A stretch of DNA of 64,000 nucleotides from an uncultured Pelagibacteraceae bacterium (GTDB taxonomy: Bacteria; Pseudomonadota; Alphaproteobacteria; Pelagibacterales; Pelagibacteraceae). Below the pieces are notes generated by a model. It had not been told where the DNA came from. It saw nothing but the letters and a program-made list of their open reading frames with translations, and made no database searches. Positions 39,615 through 48,967 of this stretch are shown here, one piece after another. A program made the translations under genes and the position numbers. Where the stretch lies: assembly GCA_902630065.1 (NCBI GenBank), contig CACOTF010000001.1:62001-126000 (forward strand), given 5' to 3'. Each line of letters begins with the position of its first letter. Positions within the stretch are counted from its first letter, which is position 1.

Positions 39615-40364
39615 TTATCTCTCAACTATTTCAATTTCTTTATCTTTAACAAACTTAAGTATTTCTGAATTACATTTATCAATTTTCGTTTTATCTACTG
39701 ATCTCACAACAATTGATACTCCTAATTTTCCAGCTTTAAAAAAAGGATAACTTCCGATTTCAACTTCAGAATTATTATTTTGGACCTCTGTTAAAGATTT
39801 AGCTATTTCACTCTCAACAGTTCTTAAATTAATTGTTTCGCTTAATATTGGCTCCCCTCCAACTAAAAGGTTATTTAAACTTCCTAGCATAGCCTTCATA
39901 ATAGATGGAACTCCTGGAAGACAAAATACATTTTCAACATAAAAGCCAGGTGCACCACTAGATGGATTTAAAATTAAATTAGCGCTAACAGGCATTTTAG
40001 CCATCTTTTGTCTACCTTCATTAAATTCTCCTGGCTTATAATAATTTTCTAGTATTGAAAAAGCCTCTTTATGAAAACCGTATTCAATATTAAATGCTTT
40101 AGATACAGACTCTGCAGTAATATCATCATGAGTTGGCCCTATTCCTCCTGTAGAAAATATATATGAATATTTTTTTCTAAGTTCGTTGATTGTGTTAATA
40201 ATAATATTTTCATCATCAGGAATGACTCTAACTTCTGCAACAGGTATACCTAATGAATTTAACCAAATAGCCAATGTACTTGTATTAACATCTTGTGTTC
40301 TACCTGATAAAACTTCGTTACCGATAATTAAAATACCAGCATTTATCTCTTTTTTATTTTGCAT
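39615..40364 (-). CDS. CinA N-terminal-type molybdopterin-binding-fold protein
   Basis: A 249-residue protein of the MoCF/CinA N-terminal family (COG1058). AGILIIGNEVLSGRTQDVNT opens it and STGGIGPTHDDIT is the signature loop; LPGVPSIMKAM is also typical. It lacks the C-terminal PncC nicotinamide-nucleotide deamidase domain of full CinA. Relatives hydrolyse ADP-ribose or act in NAD recycling. It is first in a five-gene minus-strand operon, with only 22 bases to the divergent sfsA. Confidence 0.88.
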   Translation of the reverse strand: MQNKKEINAGILIIGNEVLSGRTQDVNTSTLAIWLNSLGIPVAEVRVIPDDENIIINTINELRKKYSYIFSTGGIGPTHDDITAESVSKAFNIEYGFHKEAFSILENYYKPGEFNEGRQKMAKMPVSANLILNPSSGAPGFYVENVFCLPGVPSIMKAMLGSLNNLLVGGEPILSETINLRTVESEIAKSLTEVQNNNSEVEIGSYPFFKAGKLGVSIVVRSVDKTKIDKCNSEILKFVKDKEIEIVER

Positions 40365-40386
40365 ATGTAAATATAAGTAAATTTAT
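40365..40386. promoter_or_regulatory. 22-base divergent promoter gap cinA/sfsA
   Basis: Two operons of five and nine genes start back to back with only 22 AT-rich bases between their ATG codons. A TATAAG box lies in the gap in the sfsA direction, about 13 bases before its ATG. The -35 elements of both promoters must lie inside the opposite coding region, and at least one transcript should be leaderless or nearly so. Confidence 0.35.
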
Positions 40387-41073
40387 ATGAAATTTACAAA
40401 TAGCCTTATTAAAGGAAAATTATTAAAAAGATATAAAAGATTTTTCGCCGATATAAAAGTAAATAACAAGATTATAACGGCACATTGTCCTAACACTGGA
40501 TCTATGCAGGGCCTCTTAGATGAAGGTAATGAAGTTTTGCTTACAGAACACAATGATCCAAAAAGAAAACTGAAATTCACATTAGAAATTATTAAAGCAA
40601 AAAAAAGATTTGTTGGTGTCAATACTCATAGAGCTAACAAAATCGTTAATCATGGATTAGAAAATAAATTAATATCAGAATTTAAAACTATTAAAAATAT
40701 TAAACCAGAATTTAAATTTAGTGATAATACAAGATTCGATTTTTTATGTGATAGTTATTTAATAGAAGTAAAGAATGTTACATTATTTAGAGAAATTGAT
40801 ATTGCAGAATTTCCTGATGCGGTAACATCAAGAGGAACAAAACATCTAAATATGTTAATTAAATCAATTAAAAAAGGATATAAACCATATGTCTTATTTT
40901 TAACGCAAATTCAAAATATAAATAACTTTAGAATTGCAAAAGATATTGACCACATTTATTTTGAAAACTACAAAAAAGCAAAAAAGGCAGGAGTAAAATT
41001 TTTAGCTTACAGATGTAAGCTTAGTTCTAAAGAGATTAAAATTGAAAAAAAAATTAATATTATAGATGATTGA
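40387..41073 (+). CDS. sfsA: SfsA family protein
   Basis: A 228-residue SfsA protein. The N-terminal OB-like part has KRYKRFFADIKV and HCPNTGSMQGLL; the C-terminal nuclease-like part has TRFDFLCD, EVKNVTL and FPDAVTSRGTKHLN. The Asp/Glu/Lys pattern resembles PD-(D/E)xK nucleases. In E. coli it was named for sugar fermentation stimulation; its true role is not settled. It starts the purine operon and overlaps map by eight bases. Confidence 0.93.
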   Translation: MKFTNSLIKGKLLKRYKRFFADIKVNNKIITAHCPNTGSMQGLLDEGNEVLLTEHNDPKRKLKFTLEIIKAKKRFVGVNTHRANKIVNHGLENKLISEFKTIKNIKPEFKFSDNTRFDFLCDSYLIEVKNVTLFREIDIAEFPDAVTSRGTKHLNMLIKSIKKGYKPYVLFLTQIQNINNFRIAKDIDHIYFENYKKAKKAGVKFLAYRCKLSSKEIKIEKKINIIDD

Positions 41074-41836
41074 TTATAAAGAAAAATTTGAAAAGATGAG
41101 AATTGCTGGAAAGCTTGCATCAAAGACTTTGGACATGCTTACAGATTATATTAAACCAGGAGTATCAACAGATAAGATCGATAAGTTGGGCTATGAATTT
41201 ATAAAAGATAATGGAGGCTATTCAGCTCCATTATTTTATAGAGGTTTTGAAAAATCACTCTGTACATCATTAAATCATGTAGTTTGTCATGGAATACCTT
41301 CAGAGAGAATTTTAGAAGACGGTGATGCAGTCAATATTGATGTGACAGCAGTTGTTGATAATTATTATGGGGATACAAGTAGAATGTATGAAATTGGTAA
41401 TGTACCAGTTAAGGCAAAAAATTTAATTGAAGCCACCTACGACTCATTAATGAAAGCAATATCAATTTTACAACCAGGTAAAAAACTTGGTGATATAGGA
41501 TTTGAAATTCAATCTTTTGTTGAAAGCAAAGGTTATTCAGTTGTAAAAGATTTTTGTGGTCACGGAATAAGTAATGTTTTTCATGAACCTCCCAATATTC
41601 TTCATTATGGATCTAAAAATACCGGCAAAGAACTATTGCCTGGTATGACGTTTACCATTGAACCAATGATAAATTATGGAAAATATGAAACAAAAGTTTT
41701 AAATGATGGGTGGACTGCAGTAACTAAAGATAAATCATTATCAGCACAATTTGAGCATACTGTTGGTATCACAGAAGATTCATATGAAATTTTCACAGAA
41801 TCTGTTAAAGGTTATACGAGGCCCCCATATAATTAA
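41066..41836 (+). CDS. map: Methionine aminopeptidase type I
   Basis: A 256-residue enzyme that removes initiator methionine. Metal ligands are D92, D103, H166, E199 and E230 (in NIDVTAV, YGDTSR, CGHGI, TIEPM and QFEHTV), with the substrate histidine H75. No N-terminal zinc-finger extension, so class Ia. Overlaps sfsA by eight bases and purB by one (TAATG). Confidence 0.96.
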   Translation: MIDYKEKFEKMRIAGKLASKTLDMLTDYIKPGVSTDKIDKLGYEFIKDNGGYSAPLFYRGFEKSLCTSLNHVVCHGIPSERILEDGDAVNIDVTAVVDNYYGDTSRMYEIGNVPVKAKNLIEATYDSLMKAISILQPGKKLGDIGFEIQSFVESKGYSVVKDFCGHGISNVFHEPPNILHYGSKNTGKELLPGMTFTIEPMINYGKYETKVLNDGWTAVTKDKSLSAQFEHTVGITEDSYEIFTESVKGYTRPPYN

Positions 41837-43128
41837 TGATATCAAGATATTCTAGAAATGAACTTGTCAGTATTTGGTCTGAAGAAAATAAATATAAGAT
41901 TTGGCTAGATGTAGAAATCGCTGCAGCTGAGGCTATGGAAAAATATAAAATTATTCCTAAAGGAGTTGCATCATTAGTTAAAAGAAAAGGTAAAATCAAA
42001 GTTAAAAGAATTCATGATATAGAAGCAAAAGTTAAGCATGATGTAATTGCTTTTTTGACATCAATTACAGAACAAGCCGGTCTTAAAGCAAGATATCTTC
42101 ATCAAGGTATGACCTCATCTGATGTTTTAGATACAACTTTAAATGTTCAATTGGTTCAATCAGGAAACATCTTATTAAGAGATATTGATAAAATTTTGTC
42201 TGTTCTAAAAAAACAGGCTAAAAAATATAAAATGACACCTTGTATTGGAAGAAGTCATGGAATTCATGCGGAACCTATTACTTTTGGACTAAAATTAGCT
42301 TCATTTTATCAAGAATTTAAAAGAAATAAATTAAGACTAAAAGATGCAATAGAAAATGTATCAACATGTGCAATTTCAGGAGCTGTTGGAACGTTTGCAA
42401 ATATAAATCCTAAAGTAGAAACTTATGTTGCAAAAAAATTAAAATTGAAAGCTGAGCCAATTTCAACTCAAATTATTCCAAGAGATAGACATGCGCATTA
42501 TTTTTCAGTGCTTGGGATTATTGCTGGATCTGTTGAAAGAGTTGCAACAGAAATAAGGCATTTACAAAGATCAGAAGTTTATGAATTACAAGAATACTTT
42601 TCAAAAGATCAAAAAGGATCTTCTGCTATGCCTCATAAGAAAAATCCAATATTAAGCGAAAATCTTACAGGACTTGCAAGGATGGTGAGAAGTTATGTAA
42701 TACCAGCTTTAGAAAATATTTCTTTGTGGCATGAAAGAGATATTTCTCACTCTAGTGTTGAGAGAAATATTGGCCCGGATGCAAATATAACTTTAGATTT
42801 TGCTTTAGTTAGATTGTCAGGAATTTTGGATAAAATGATTGTTTATCCAAAAACTATGATAAAAAATTTAAACCTAACTAGAGGTCTTGTTTTTTCTCAA
42901 GAGGTAATGTTGGAACTTACTAAGTCAGGAATGGCTAGAGAGAAAGCGTATAGATTGGTTCAATCTCATGCAAAAGCTAGTTTTGCAAAGAATACAAATC
43001 TATTAACACTTTTAAAAAATGATAAATCTATCAATGGTAAAATAAGTGAAAAAAGATTAGACAAAATCTTTACATATGACAAACACTTAAAAAATGTAAA
43101 TTATATATTTAAAAGAGTATTTAAATAA
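41836..43128 (+). CDS. purB: Adenylosuccinate lyase
   Basis: A 430-residue fumarase/aspartase-superfamily enzyme that acts twice in purine synthesis: it cleaves SAICAR to AICAR and adenylosuccinate to AMP. The superfamily signature is SSAMPHKKNPI with the catalytic serine in the flexible loop; HQGMTSSDVLDT and GRSHGIHAEPITFG are also conserved. One-base overlaps with map and purC show tight coupling with the pur genes. Confidence 0.96.
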   Translation: MISRYSRNELVSIWSEENKYKIWLDVEIAAAEAMEKYKIIPKGVASLVKRKGKIKVKRIHDIEAKVKHDVIAFLTSITEQAGLKARYLHQGMTSSDVLDTTLNVQLVQSGNILLRDIDKILSVLKKQAKKYKMTPCIGRSHGIHAEPITFGLKLASFYQEFKRNKLRLKDAIENVSTCAISGAVGTFANINPKVETYVAKKLKLKAEPISTQIIPRDRHAHYFSVLGIIAGSVERVATEIRHLQRSEVYELQEYFSKDQKGSSAMPHKKNPILSENLTGLARMVRSYVIPALENISLWHERDISHSSVERNIGPDANITLDFALVRLSGILDKMIVYPKTMIKNLNLTRGLVFSQEVMLELTKSGMAREKAYRLVQSHAKASFAKNTNLLTLLKNDKSINGKISEKRLDKIFTYDKHLKNVNYIFKRVFK

Positions 43129-43913
43129 TGAAAAAAGGAAAAAAATTATACGAAGGTAAAGCAAAAATAATTTTTGCGAGTAACGATAAAAAATATGTTA
43201 TCCAACATTTTAAAGATGATGCAACTGCATTTAATAATCAAAAAAAAGCTGTGATGGATGGTAAAGGTATTTTAAATAATAGAATATCTGAACATATATT
43301 AACTCAATTAAATAATGTTGGTATCAAAAATCATTTAGTAAAACGTTTAAATATGAGAGAGCAACTAGTTCAGCATGTTGAAATTATACCTATTGAATTT
43401 ATTGTCAGAAATATTGCAACTGGATCATTAACTAAAAGATTGGGTATTGAAGATGGGACAGTCTTAGATAATCCATTAATAGAATATTGCTTAAAAGATG
43501 ATGACTTAGGTGATCCTCTTGTAAGTACTGAACATATATTAGCTTTTAAATGGATGGAAAAAGATGAATTAAACTTAATTAATAAAGAATTAAATAGAAT
43601 TAATGACTTTCTGCAAGGCATGTTTAGAGGTGTTGGAATTAAACTTGTAGATTTCAAGGTAGAATTTGGAAGATATGAAAAAAATGGAAAAAAAGAGATC
43701 ATGCTCGCAGATGAAATAAGTCCAGATACTTGCAGACTATGGGACGTAAATAGTGATAAAAAATTAGATAAAGATAGGTTTAGAAAAGGCCTTGGTAATC
43801 TAATTGAGGCTTATCAAGAAGTTGCTAGAAGATTAGATATACTTCATGAACAATCAAATATTAGACCATTAAAATACACCAAGCCACAAGCAGTAAAGAT
43901 TAAAAAAAAATAA
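43128..43913 (+). CDS. purC: SAICAR synthetase
   Basis: A 261-residue ATP-dependent ligase joining aspartate to CAIR. LYEGKAKIIFA opens the ATP-binding lobe; VEIIPIEFIVRNIATGSLTKR and LADEISPDTCRLWD are the family signatures. It is a single-function enzyme, not fused to PurE. The next substrate goes to PurB, encoded just upstream. Confidence 0.97.
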   Translation: MKKGKKLYEGKAKIIFASNDKKYVIQHFKDDATAFNNQKKAVMDGKGILNNRISEHILTQLNNVGIKNHLVKRLNMREQLVQHVEIIPIEFIVRNIATGSLTKRLGIEDGTVLDNPLIEYCLKDDDLGDPLVSTEHILAFKWMEKDELNLINKELNRINDFLQGMFRGVGIKLVDFKVEFGRYEKNGKKEIMLADEISPDTCRLWDVNSDKKLDKDRFRKGLGNLIEAYQEVARRLDILHEQSNIRPLKYTKPQAVKIKKK

Positions 43914-44146
43914 TGAAAATTAAAGTAATTGTAACTCTTAAAAATGGAGTTTTAGATCCTCAAGGAAAAGCTATTCAACAAACACTTAATGGAATGAACT
44001 TTGGAAATGTAGAAGATGTAAGACAAGGTAAATATTTTGAAATTGAGGTTAAAGAGAAAGATGAAAAGAAAGCAAAGTCTTTAGTAGATGATATGTGTAA
44101 AAAACTATTAGCCAATCTTGTTATTGAGGATTACAAAATAGTTTAA
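43913..44146 (+). CDS. purS: FGAM synthase subunit PurS
   Basis: A 77-residue small protein with KVIVTLKNGVLDPQGKAIQQTL, the PurS signature. It forms the complex with PurQ and small PurL that makes formylglycinamidine ribotide. Its presence matches the short PurL below. One-base overlap with purC and three bases from purQ. Confidence 0.96.
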   Translation: MKIKVIVTLKNGVLDPQGKAIQQTLNGMNFGNVEDVRQGKYFEIEVKEKDEKKAKSLVDDMCKKLLANLVIEDYKIV

Positions 44147-44149
44147 TAA

Positions 44150-44833
44150 ATGAGATCATCAGTCATTATTTTTCCAGGATCAAATTGTGATAGAGACATG
44201 GATGTAGCTCTAAAAAAATTTGGTTTTAAAAATCAAATGGTTTGGCACAATGATCAATCTATTCCAAAATCAGATTTAATAGTACTACCTGGTGGCTTTT
44301 CTTATGGTGATTACTTAAGATGTGGAAGCATTGCTTCTAAATCAAAAATTATAAAATCAGTGATTGATTTTGCTAATTCAGGCGGATTAGTTCTGGGAAT
44401 TTGTAATGGTTTTCAAATCTTAACTGAAACAGGCTTGCTTAATGGAATTTTGCAACAAAATAAGTTTCTTAATTTTATATGCAGCAATGTTTTTATTAAA
44501 GTTAAGGATAAACAAAATAAATATTTCAAAGATTTAAAAAAAGATATTTTAGAGCTTCATATTGCTCATAATGAGGGAAATTACTTTTGTAGTGATGATG
44601 AATTAAAATCATTGGAAGATAATAATCAAATAGCTGTAACGTATTGTGGAGAAGATGGTGCAGAAAACGAAGCAACTAATCCAAACGGAGCAATTAAAAA
44701 TATAGCCGGAATATTTAATAAAAATAAAAATGTACTGGGAATGATGCCTCATCCAGAAAGAATGATAGATAAATATTTATCAGGTGAAGATGGTTCATTA
44801 TTTTTCAAAAACATCTTAGATAATTTTAAATAA
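44150..44833 (+). CDS. purQ: FGAM synthase glutaminase subunit PurQ
   Basis: A 227-residue class I glutamine amidotransferase that feeds ammonia to PurL. The nucleophile is C85 in LGICNGFQ; the His/Glu pair is in the C-terminal MMPHPERM. FPGSNCDRDMD near the N-terminus and GGFSYGDYLRCG are typical of separate PurQ. One-base overlap with purL. Confidence 0.97.
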   Translation: MRSSVIIFPGSNCDRDMDVALKKFGFKNQMVWHNDQSIPKSDLIVLPGGFSYGDYLRCGSIASKSKIIKSVIDFANSGGLVLGICNGFQILTETGLLNGILQQNKFLNFICSNVFIKVKDKQNKYFKDLKKDILELHIAHNEGNYFCSDDELKSLEDNNQIAVTYCGEDGAENEATNPNGAIKNIAGIFNKNKNVLGMMPHPERMIDKYLSGEDGSLFFKNILDNFK

Positions 44834-47025
44834 TGGAAGTCACAGAAGCAGTTGCGATAGATCACGGATTAAAAAAAGAGGAGTTTTCTAAAATATGTGA
44901 ACTTCTTAAGAGAACACCTAATTTAACCGAGCTTGCGATATTTTCTGCAATGTGGAACGAACATTGCTCCTATAAGTCCTCAAGAAAACATTTAAAAAAA
45001 ATGCACACCAAAGGAAAACAAGTTATTCAAGGACCAGGGGAAAATGCTGGTGTTATTGACATTGGAGATGATGATGCAATTGTATTTAAAATTGAAAGCC
45101 ACAATCATCCCTCGTTTATTGAACCTTATCAAGGTGCAGCAACTGGAGTTGGTGGAATTATGAGGGATGTGTTCACAATGGGCGCAAGACCAATAGCAAA
45201 TCTAAATTCAATTCATTTTGGTTCACCTCAACATAAAAAAACAAGAAACTTATTAAGAGGAGTTGTTAAAGGGATAGGTGGATATGGAAATTGTATTGGA
45301 GTTCCAACAATTGCTGGTCAAACAACATTCGATGAGTCTTACAATGGAAATATATTAGTAAATGCCATGACTCTTGGTTTAGTAAATAAAAATAAAATTT
45401 TTTACTCAAAAGCAGCTGGTTTAGATAAACCTGTAATATATGTAGGTTCGAAAACTGGAAGAGATGGAATTCATGGTGCAAGTATGGCTTCAGCAACCTT
45501 CGATGACAAAATTGAAGAAAAAAAACCAACGGTTCAAGTTGGAGATCCATTTACAGAAAAACTATTACTTGAAGCATGCTTAGAATTAATGGCTGACAAT
45601 TCAATTATTGCAATTCAAGATATGGGTGCAGCAGGATTAACTTCCTCTAGTGTGGAAATGGCATCAAAAGGAAATCTTGGTATTGAATTAAATCTTAGCG
45701 AGGTTCCTTGTAGGGAAGAAAAAATGACCCCATACGAAATAATGTTGTCTGAAAGTCAAGAAAGAATGCTTATAGTTCTTGAAAAAGGAAAAGAAGAACA
45801 TGCGAAGAAAATATTTGATAAATGGAACCTAGATTTTGCAGTTATAGGTAAAACAACTAATTCAAAAAAAATAGAATTAATATTTGATAATAAAAAAGTT
45901 GCTGAAATACCAATTGATCTTCTTGCTGAAAATGCACCAATTTATGATCGTCCTTGGAAAAAAACTAAATTACCTCAAAAATTAAAATTTGATAAAGATG
46001 AATTTAAATCTCTAAGACTATCAGATTGTCTAAAGAAGATTTTAAGTAATTCAAATATTTCAGATAAAAAGTGGATATGGGATCAATACGATCATACAGT
46101 AATGGGTGATACAATTCAAAAACCTGGAGGTAATGCTGGTGTTGTTAGAGTTCACGGGACCAATAAAGCAGTAGCAGCATCTGTAGATTCTTCTGCATTA
46201 TATTGTTTCTCACATCCATTAACTGGAGGAAAACAAATAGTTTGTGAGAGTTATAGAAATCTTATCTCGGTTGGAGCTAAACCTATTGCTATTACAAATT
46301 GTTTAAACTTTGGAAATCCAGAAAAAGAAAAAAATATGGGTGAATTCGTAGAATGTGTTGAAGGAATTACAGAAGCAAGTAAGTATCTAGATTTTCCAGT
46401 CGTATCTGGAAATGTTTCGTTTTATAACGAAACAAAAGATAAAGGCATAAAGCCTACACCGACAATTGGAGGTGTAGGACTAATCCCTGACTATCAACAA
46501 ATGCTTACTATGGATTTTAAAACTGAAGGAAACTTAGTTTATGTAATTGGTAAAACTGATGGGCATTTAGATCAAAGTATTTTTGCAAGAGAGCTTTTAA
46601 ATGAAAAAAAAGGTCCTCCACCAACCGTTAATTTATTTAATGAAAAAAACATTGGTGAAACTGTATTAGATTTATCTAGAAAAAATCTTATTGTGAGTTG
46701 CCACGATGTATCATTAGGTGGAATTTTAACCGCAGTATCAAAAATGTGTATTAAAGGAAAGAAAGGAATAAAAATTAATACACTTAAAGGTTTAACAAAT
46801 AAATATGAATATTTTTTTGGTGAAGATCAGGCTCGTTATATTATCGAAATACCTAAAGATAGTTTGAAGAAAGTAAATGATATTTTAAACAAATACTCTG
46901 TACATTTCGATGAATTAGGGACAGTTAATGGACAATCCATCGAATATAAAGATGACATCAATTTGCCTATTGAAGAATTGGCAGATGCACATAAATATTG
47001 GTTAAAGAAGTATATGGATAGCTAA
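44833..47025 (+). CDS. purL: FGAM synthase subunit PurL (small type)
   Basis: A 730-residue ATP-dependent amidine synthase subunit. Two AIRS-like halves are seen: SAMWNEHCSYKSSRKHLK and KIESHNHPSFIEPYQGAATGVGG in the first; GGNAGVVRVHG, NCLNFGNPEKEKNMG and VSCHDVSLGG in the second. The length is that of the small PurL used with PurS and PurQ, not the 1300-residue fused form. Overlaps purQ and bolA by one base each. Confidence 0.97.
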   Translation: MEVTEAVAIDHGLKKEEFSKICELLKRTPNLTELAIFSAMWNEHCSYKSSRKHLKKMHTKGKQVIQGPGENAGVIDIGDDDAIVFKIESHNHPSFIEPYQGAATGVGGIMRDVFTMGARPIANLNSIHFGSPQHKKTRNLLRGVVKGIGGYGNCIGVPTIAGQTTFDESYNGNILVNAMTLGLVNKNKIFYSKAAGLDKPVIYVGSKTGRDGIHGASMASATFDDKIEEKKPTVQVGDPFTEKLLLEACLELMADNSIIAIQDMGAAGLTSSSVEMASKGNLGIELNLSEVPCREEKMTPYEIMLSESQERMLIVLEKGKEEHAKKIFDKWNLDFAVIGKTTNSKKIELIFDNKKVAEIPIDLLAENAPIYDRPWKKTKLPQKLKFDKDEFKSLRLSDCLKKILSNSNISDKKWIWDQYDHTVMGDTIQKPGGNAGVVRVHGTNKAVAASVDSSALYCFSHPLTGGKQIVCESYRNLISVGAKPIAITNCLNFGNPEKEKNMGEFVECVEGITEASKYLDFPVVSGNVSFYNETKDKGIKPTPTIGGVGLIPDYQQMLTMDFKTEGNLVYVIGKTDGHLDQSIFARELLNEKKGPPPTVNLFNEKNIGETVLDLSRKNLIVSCHDVSLGGILTAVSKMCIKGKKGIKINTLKGLTNKYEYFFGEDQARYIIEIPKDSLKKVNDILNKYSVHFDELGTVNGQSIEYKDDINLPIEELADAHKYWLKKYMDS

Positions 47026-47255
47026 TGGCAATGGATTTAAAAGAAATTGAGAGTTTAATTAAAGAGGGGTTACCTGACGCTAAAGTTGAAATTCAAGATT
47101 TAGCAGGTGATGGAAATCACTATTCTGCTACAGTGACATCATCTGAATTTTCAGGTAAAAGTAAAATAGAACAACACAAAATGGTATATAATTCTTTAAA
47201 AGGTAAAATGGGAAACGAGCTTCACGCTTTAGCAATTAAAACAAAGGAAATTTAA
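47025..47255 (+). CDS. BolA family protein
   Basis: A 76-residue BolA-fold protein (LIKEGLPDAKVEIQDLAGDGNHYSATVTSSEF, then KIEQHKMVYNSLKGKMGNELHALAIKT-type ending). The invariant histidine of the helix-turn-helix-like part, in LHALAIKT, is present. BolA proteins bind an Fe-S cluster together with monothiol glutaredoxins; the partner gene begins at the next base. It overlaps purL by one base, an arrangement common in alphaproteobacteria. Confidence 0.92.
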   Translation: MAMDLKEIESLIKEGLPDAKVEIQDLAGDGNHYSATVTSSEFSGKSKIEQHKMVYNSLKGKMGNELHALAIKTKEI

Positions 47256-47594
47256 ATGGAACAAGAAACAAATGATTTAATAAAAAGTGAAATTGAAAAT
47301 AACGATGTGTGTCTTTTTATGAAAGGTACACCTGATGCACCCCAGTGTGGATTTTCAATGGCTACATCAAACATTTTAAAAGTTCTTGAAGTAAATTTTA
47401 AAGGTGTAAATGTTTTAGCAGATCAAAAGCTGAGAGAAGGTATAAAAGTATTTAGTGACTGGCCAACGATTCCTCAATTATATGTTAAAAATGAGTTTAT
47501 TGGTGGATGCGATATCGTAAAAGAAATGTATGAGAGTGGAGAACTCGCTAAACTTTTTGAGTCTAAAGGAATAAACTTTAAGGCTAAAAATTAA
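47256..47594 (+). CDS. grxD: Monothiol glutaredoxin, Grx4 family
   Basis: A 112-residue CGFS-type glutaredoxin. The cluster-binding cysteine is C31 in QCGFS; WPTIPQLYV and GGCDIV are the glutathione-binding parts. These proteins carry and deliver 2Fe-2S clusters, often with BolA. Directly joined to bolA. Its TAA stop abuts the rpsD stop on the other strand (TAATTA). Confidence 0.96.
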   Translation: MEQETNDLIKSEIENNDVCLFMKGTPDAPQCGFSMATSNILKVLEVNFKGVNVLADQKLREGIKVFSDWPTIPQLYVKNEFIGGCDIVKEMYESGELAKLFESKGINFKAKN

Positions 47595-48212
47595 TTATCT
47601 AGAGTAATATTCAATTACTAAATTTGGCTCCATTACAACTGGATATGGAACTTCTTCAAAAGATGGAACTCTTACAAATTTAACTTTTTTATTCTTTTCA
47701 TCTAATTGTAGATATTCTGGAACTTCTCTTTCCTTGTTAGCAAGCGCAATATCAATTAAAGCAAGTTGTTTAGATTTATCTCTAATTTCAATCGTATCTT
47801 CTTCTTTCACCTGATAACTGGCAATATTTACTTTTTTTCCATTTACTTTAACATGACCATGATTAATAAGCTGTCTTGATGAAAATATAGTATTTGATAA
47901 CTTTGATCTATAAATTACAGCATCCAATCTTCTCTCTAATAATCCAATTAAATTTTCAGCAGTATCACCTTTTTTCATGATTGCTTTTTTGTAAACATTT
48001 CTAAACTGCCTTTCATTCATATTACCATAATATGATTTTAATTTTTGTTTTGCTTGAAGTTGAATTCCGTAGTCTGAAGGTTTGCCAGCTTTTGTTTGTC
48101 CATGCTGACCTGGAGGATAGGCTCTCGTATTAAAAGGACTTTTAGGTCTCCCCCATAGATTTACCTTTAATCTTCTATCTACTTTATGTTTAGAGTTTAA
48201 TCTTTTAGTCAT
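47595..48212 (-). CDS. rpsD: 30S ribosomal protein S4
   Basis: A 205-residue uS4. The N-terminal part has [18 protein letters not shown] and no zinc cysteines; the S4 domain has [12 protein letters not shown] and [14 protein letters not shown]; the end is NLVIEYYSR. It nucleates 30S assembly. It is outside the alpha operon, as in other alphaproteobacteria, so alpha-operon control by S4 is unlikely to work as in E. coli. 35 bases after the trmJ-like gene. Confidence 0.97.
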   Translation of the reverse strand: MTKRLNSKHKVDRRLKVNLWGRPKSPFNTRAYPPGQHGQTKAGKPSDYGIQLQAKQKLKSYYGNMNERQFRNVYKKAIMKKGDTAENLIGLLERRLDAVIYRSKLSNTIFSSRQLINHGHVKVNGKKVNIASYQVKEEDTIEIRDKSKQLALIDIALANKEREVPEYLQLDEKNKKVKFVRVPSFEEVPYPVVMEPNLVIEYYSR

Positions 48213-48247
48213 TAGTATGAGGTCTTATAAGCCTAAGTTATGTTTTG

Positions 48248-48967
48248 TCAATCAACCTTTTCCTTACTTAAACCTGCAAATACACTTGATAAAATACGAG
48301 TTTCTTTTTCTGAAAGATTGAGTTTATAGAAAATACTTCTTAAATTTTCCATCATGATTGGTTTTTTTTCAGGTGGATGAAAAAAATTCTTATTTTCTAA
48401 ATTATTAATGCATAAATTCAACATTCTTTGAATGTCATTCTTGTTTGCACTTTTAATTTTTTTTGACTTTTCAAAAGTAAACTTTTTATTTGAAATTAGC
48501 CCACTTACTATTTGAGCTACTATAATTAGACTATGAGACAAATTTAAAGATCTAAAATTCTTATTACTTGGAATTTGTAAAGTATAATCAGCATAACTAA
48601 CCTCATTATTTGATAATCCAGATGCTTCTGATCCAAAAAGAAAACCAACCTTTTTTTTATAATTAATCTTATTAAGATCTGTTATTGATATATGTTTAAT
48701 ATTTTTATTTCTAAATCTTGCAGATGTTGCAACCAATATATCCAAATTAGTTAATGATGTTTCTATATTTTCGTATACTTTTGCTTTTTTAATAACATCT
48801 TTTGCACCTACAGATGTTGCAATAATTTTGTCATTTGGAAATGATGGTTTTGGATTAACAACTGATAGATTGGTAAAATTAAAGTTTTTTAAAGCTCTAG
48901 CACAGGCTCCTATATTTTCTGACAACTGAGGTTTATGTAAAATGAAAGTTATATTTCTTAATGACAT
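48248..48967 (-). CDS. TrmJ-like tRNA/rRNA 2'-O-methyltransferase
   Basis: A 239-residue SPOUT methyltransferase with FILHKPQLSENIGACARALKNF (motif 1), GFLFGSEASGLSNNEV (motif 2) and SLNLSHSLIIVAQIV (motif 3), followed by a helical C-terminal extension. This layout matches TrmJ, which methylates position 32 of tRNAs. A TTG one codon earlier is possible, but the ATG used here overlaps the cimA TGA by one base. Exact target not readable from sequence. Confidence 0.88.
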   Translation of the reverse strand: MSLRNITFILHKPQLSENIGACARALKNFNFTNLSVVNPKPSFPNDKIIATSVGAKDVIKKAKVYENIETSLTNLDILVATSARFRNKNIKHISITDLNKINYKKKVGFLFGSEASGLSNNEVSYADYTLQIPSNKNFRSLNLSHSLIIVAQIVSGLISNKKFTFEKSKKIKSANKNDIQRMLNLCINNLENKNFFHPPEKKPIMMENLRSIFYKLNLSEKETRILSSVFAGLSKEKVD

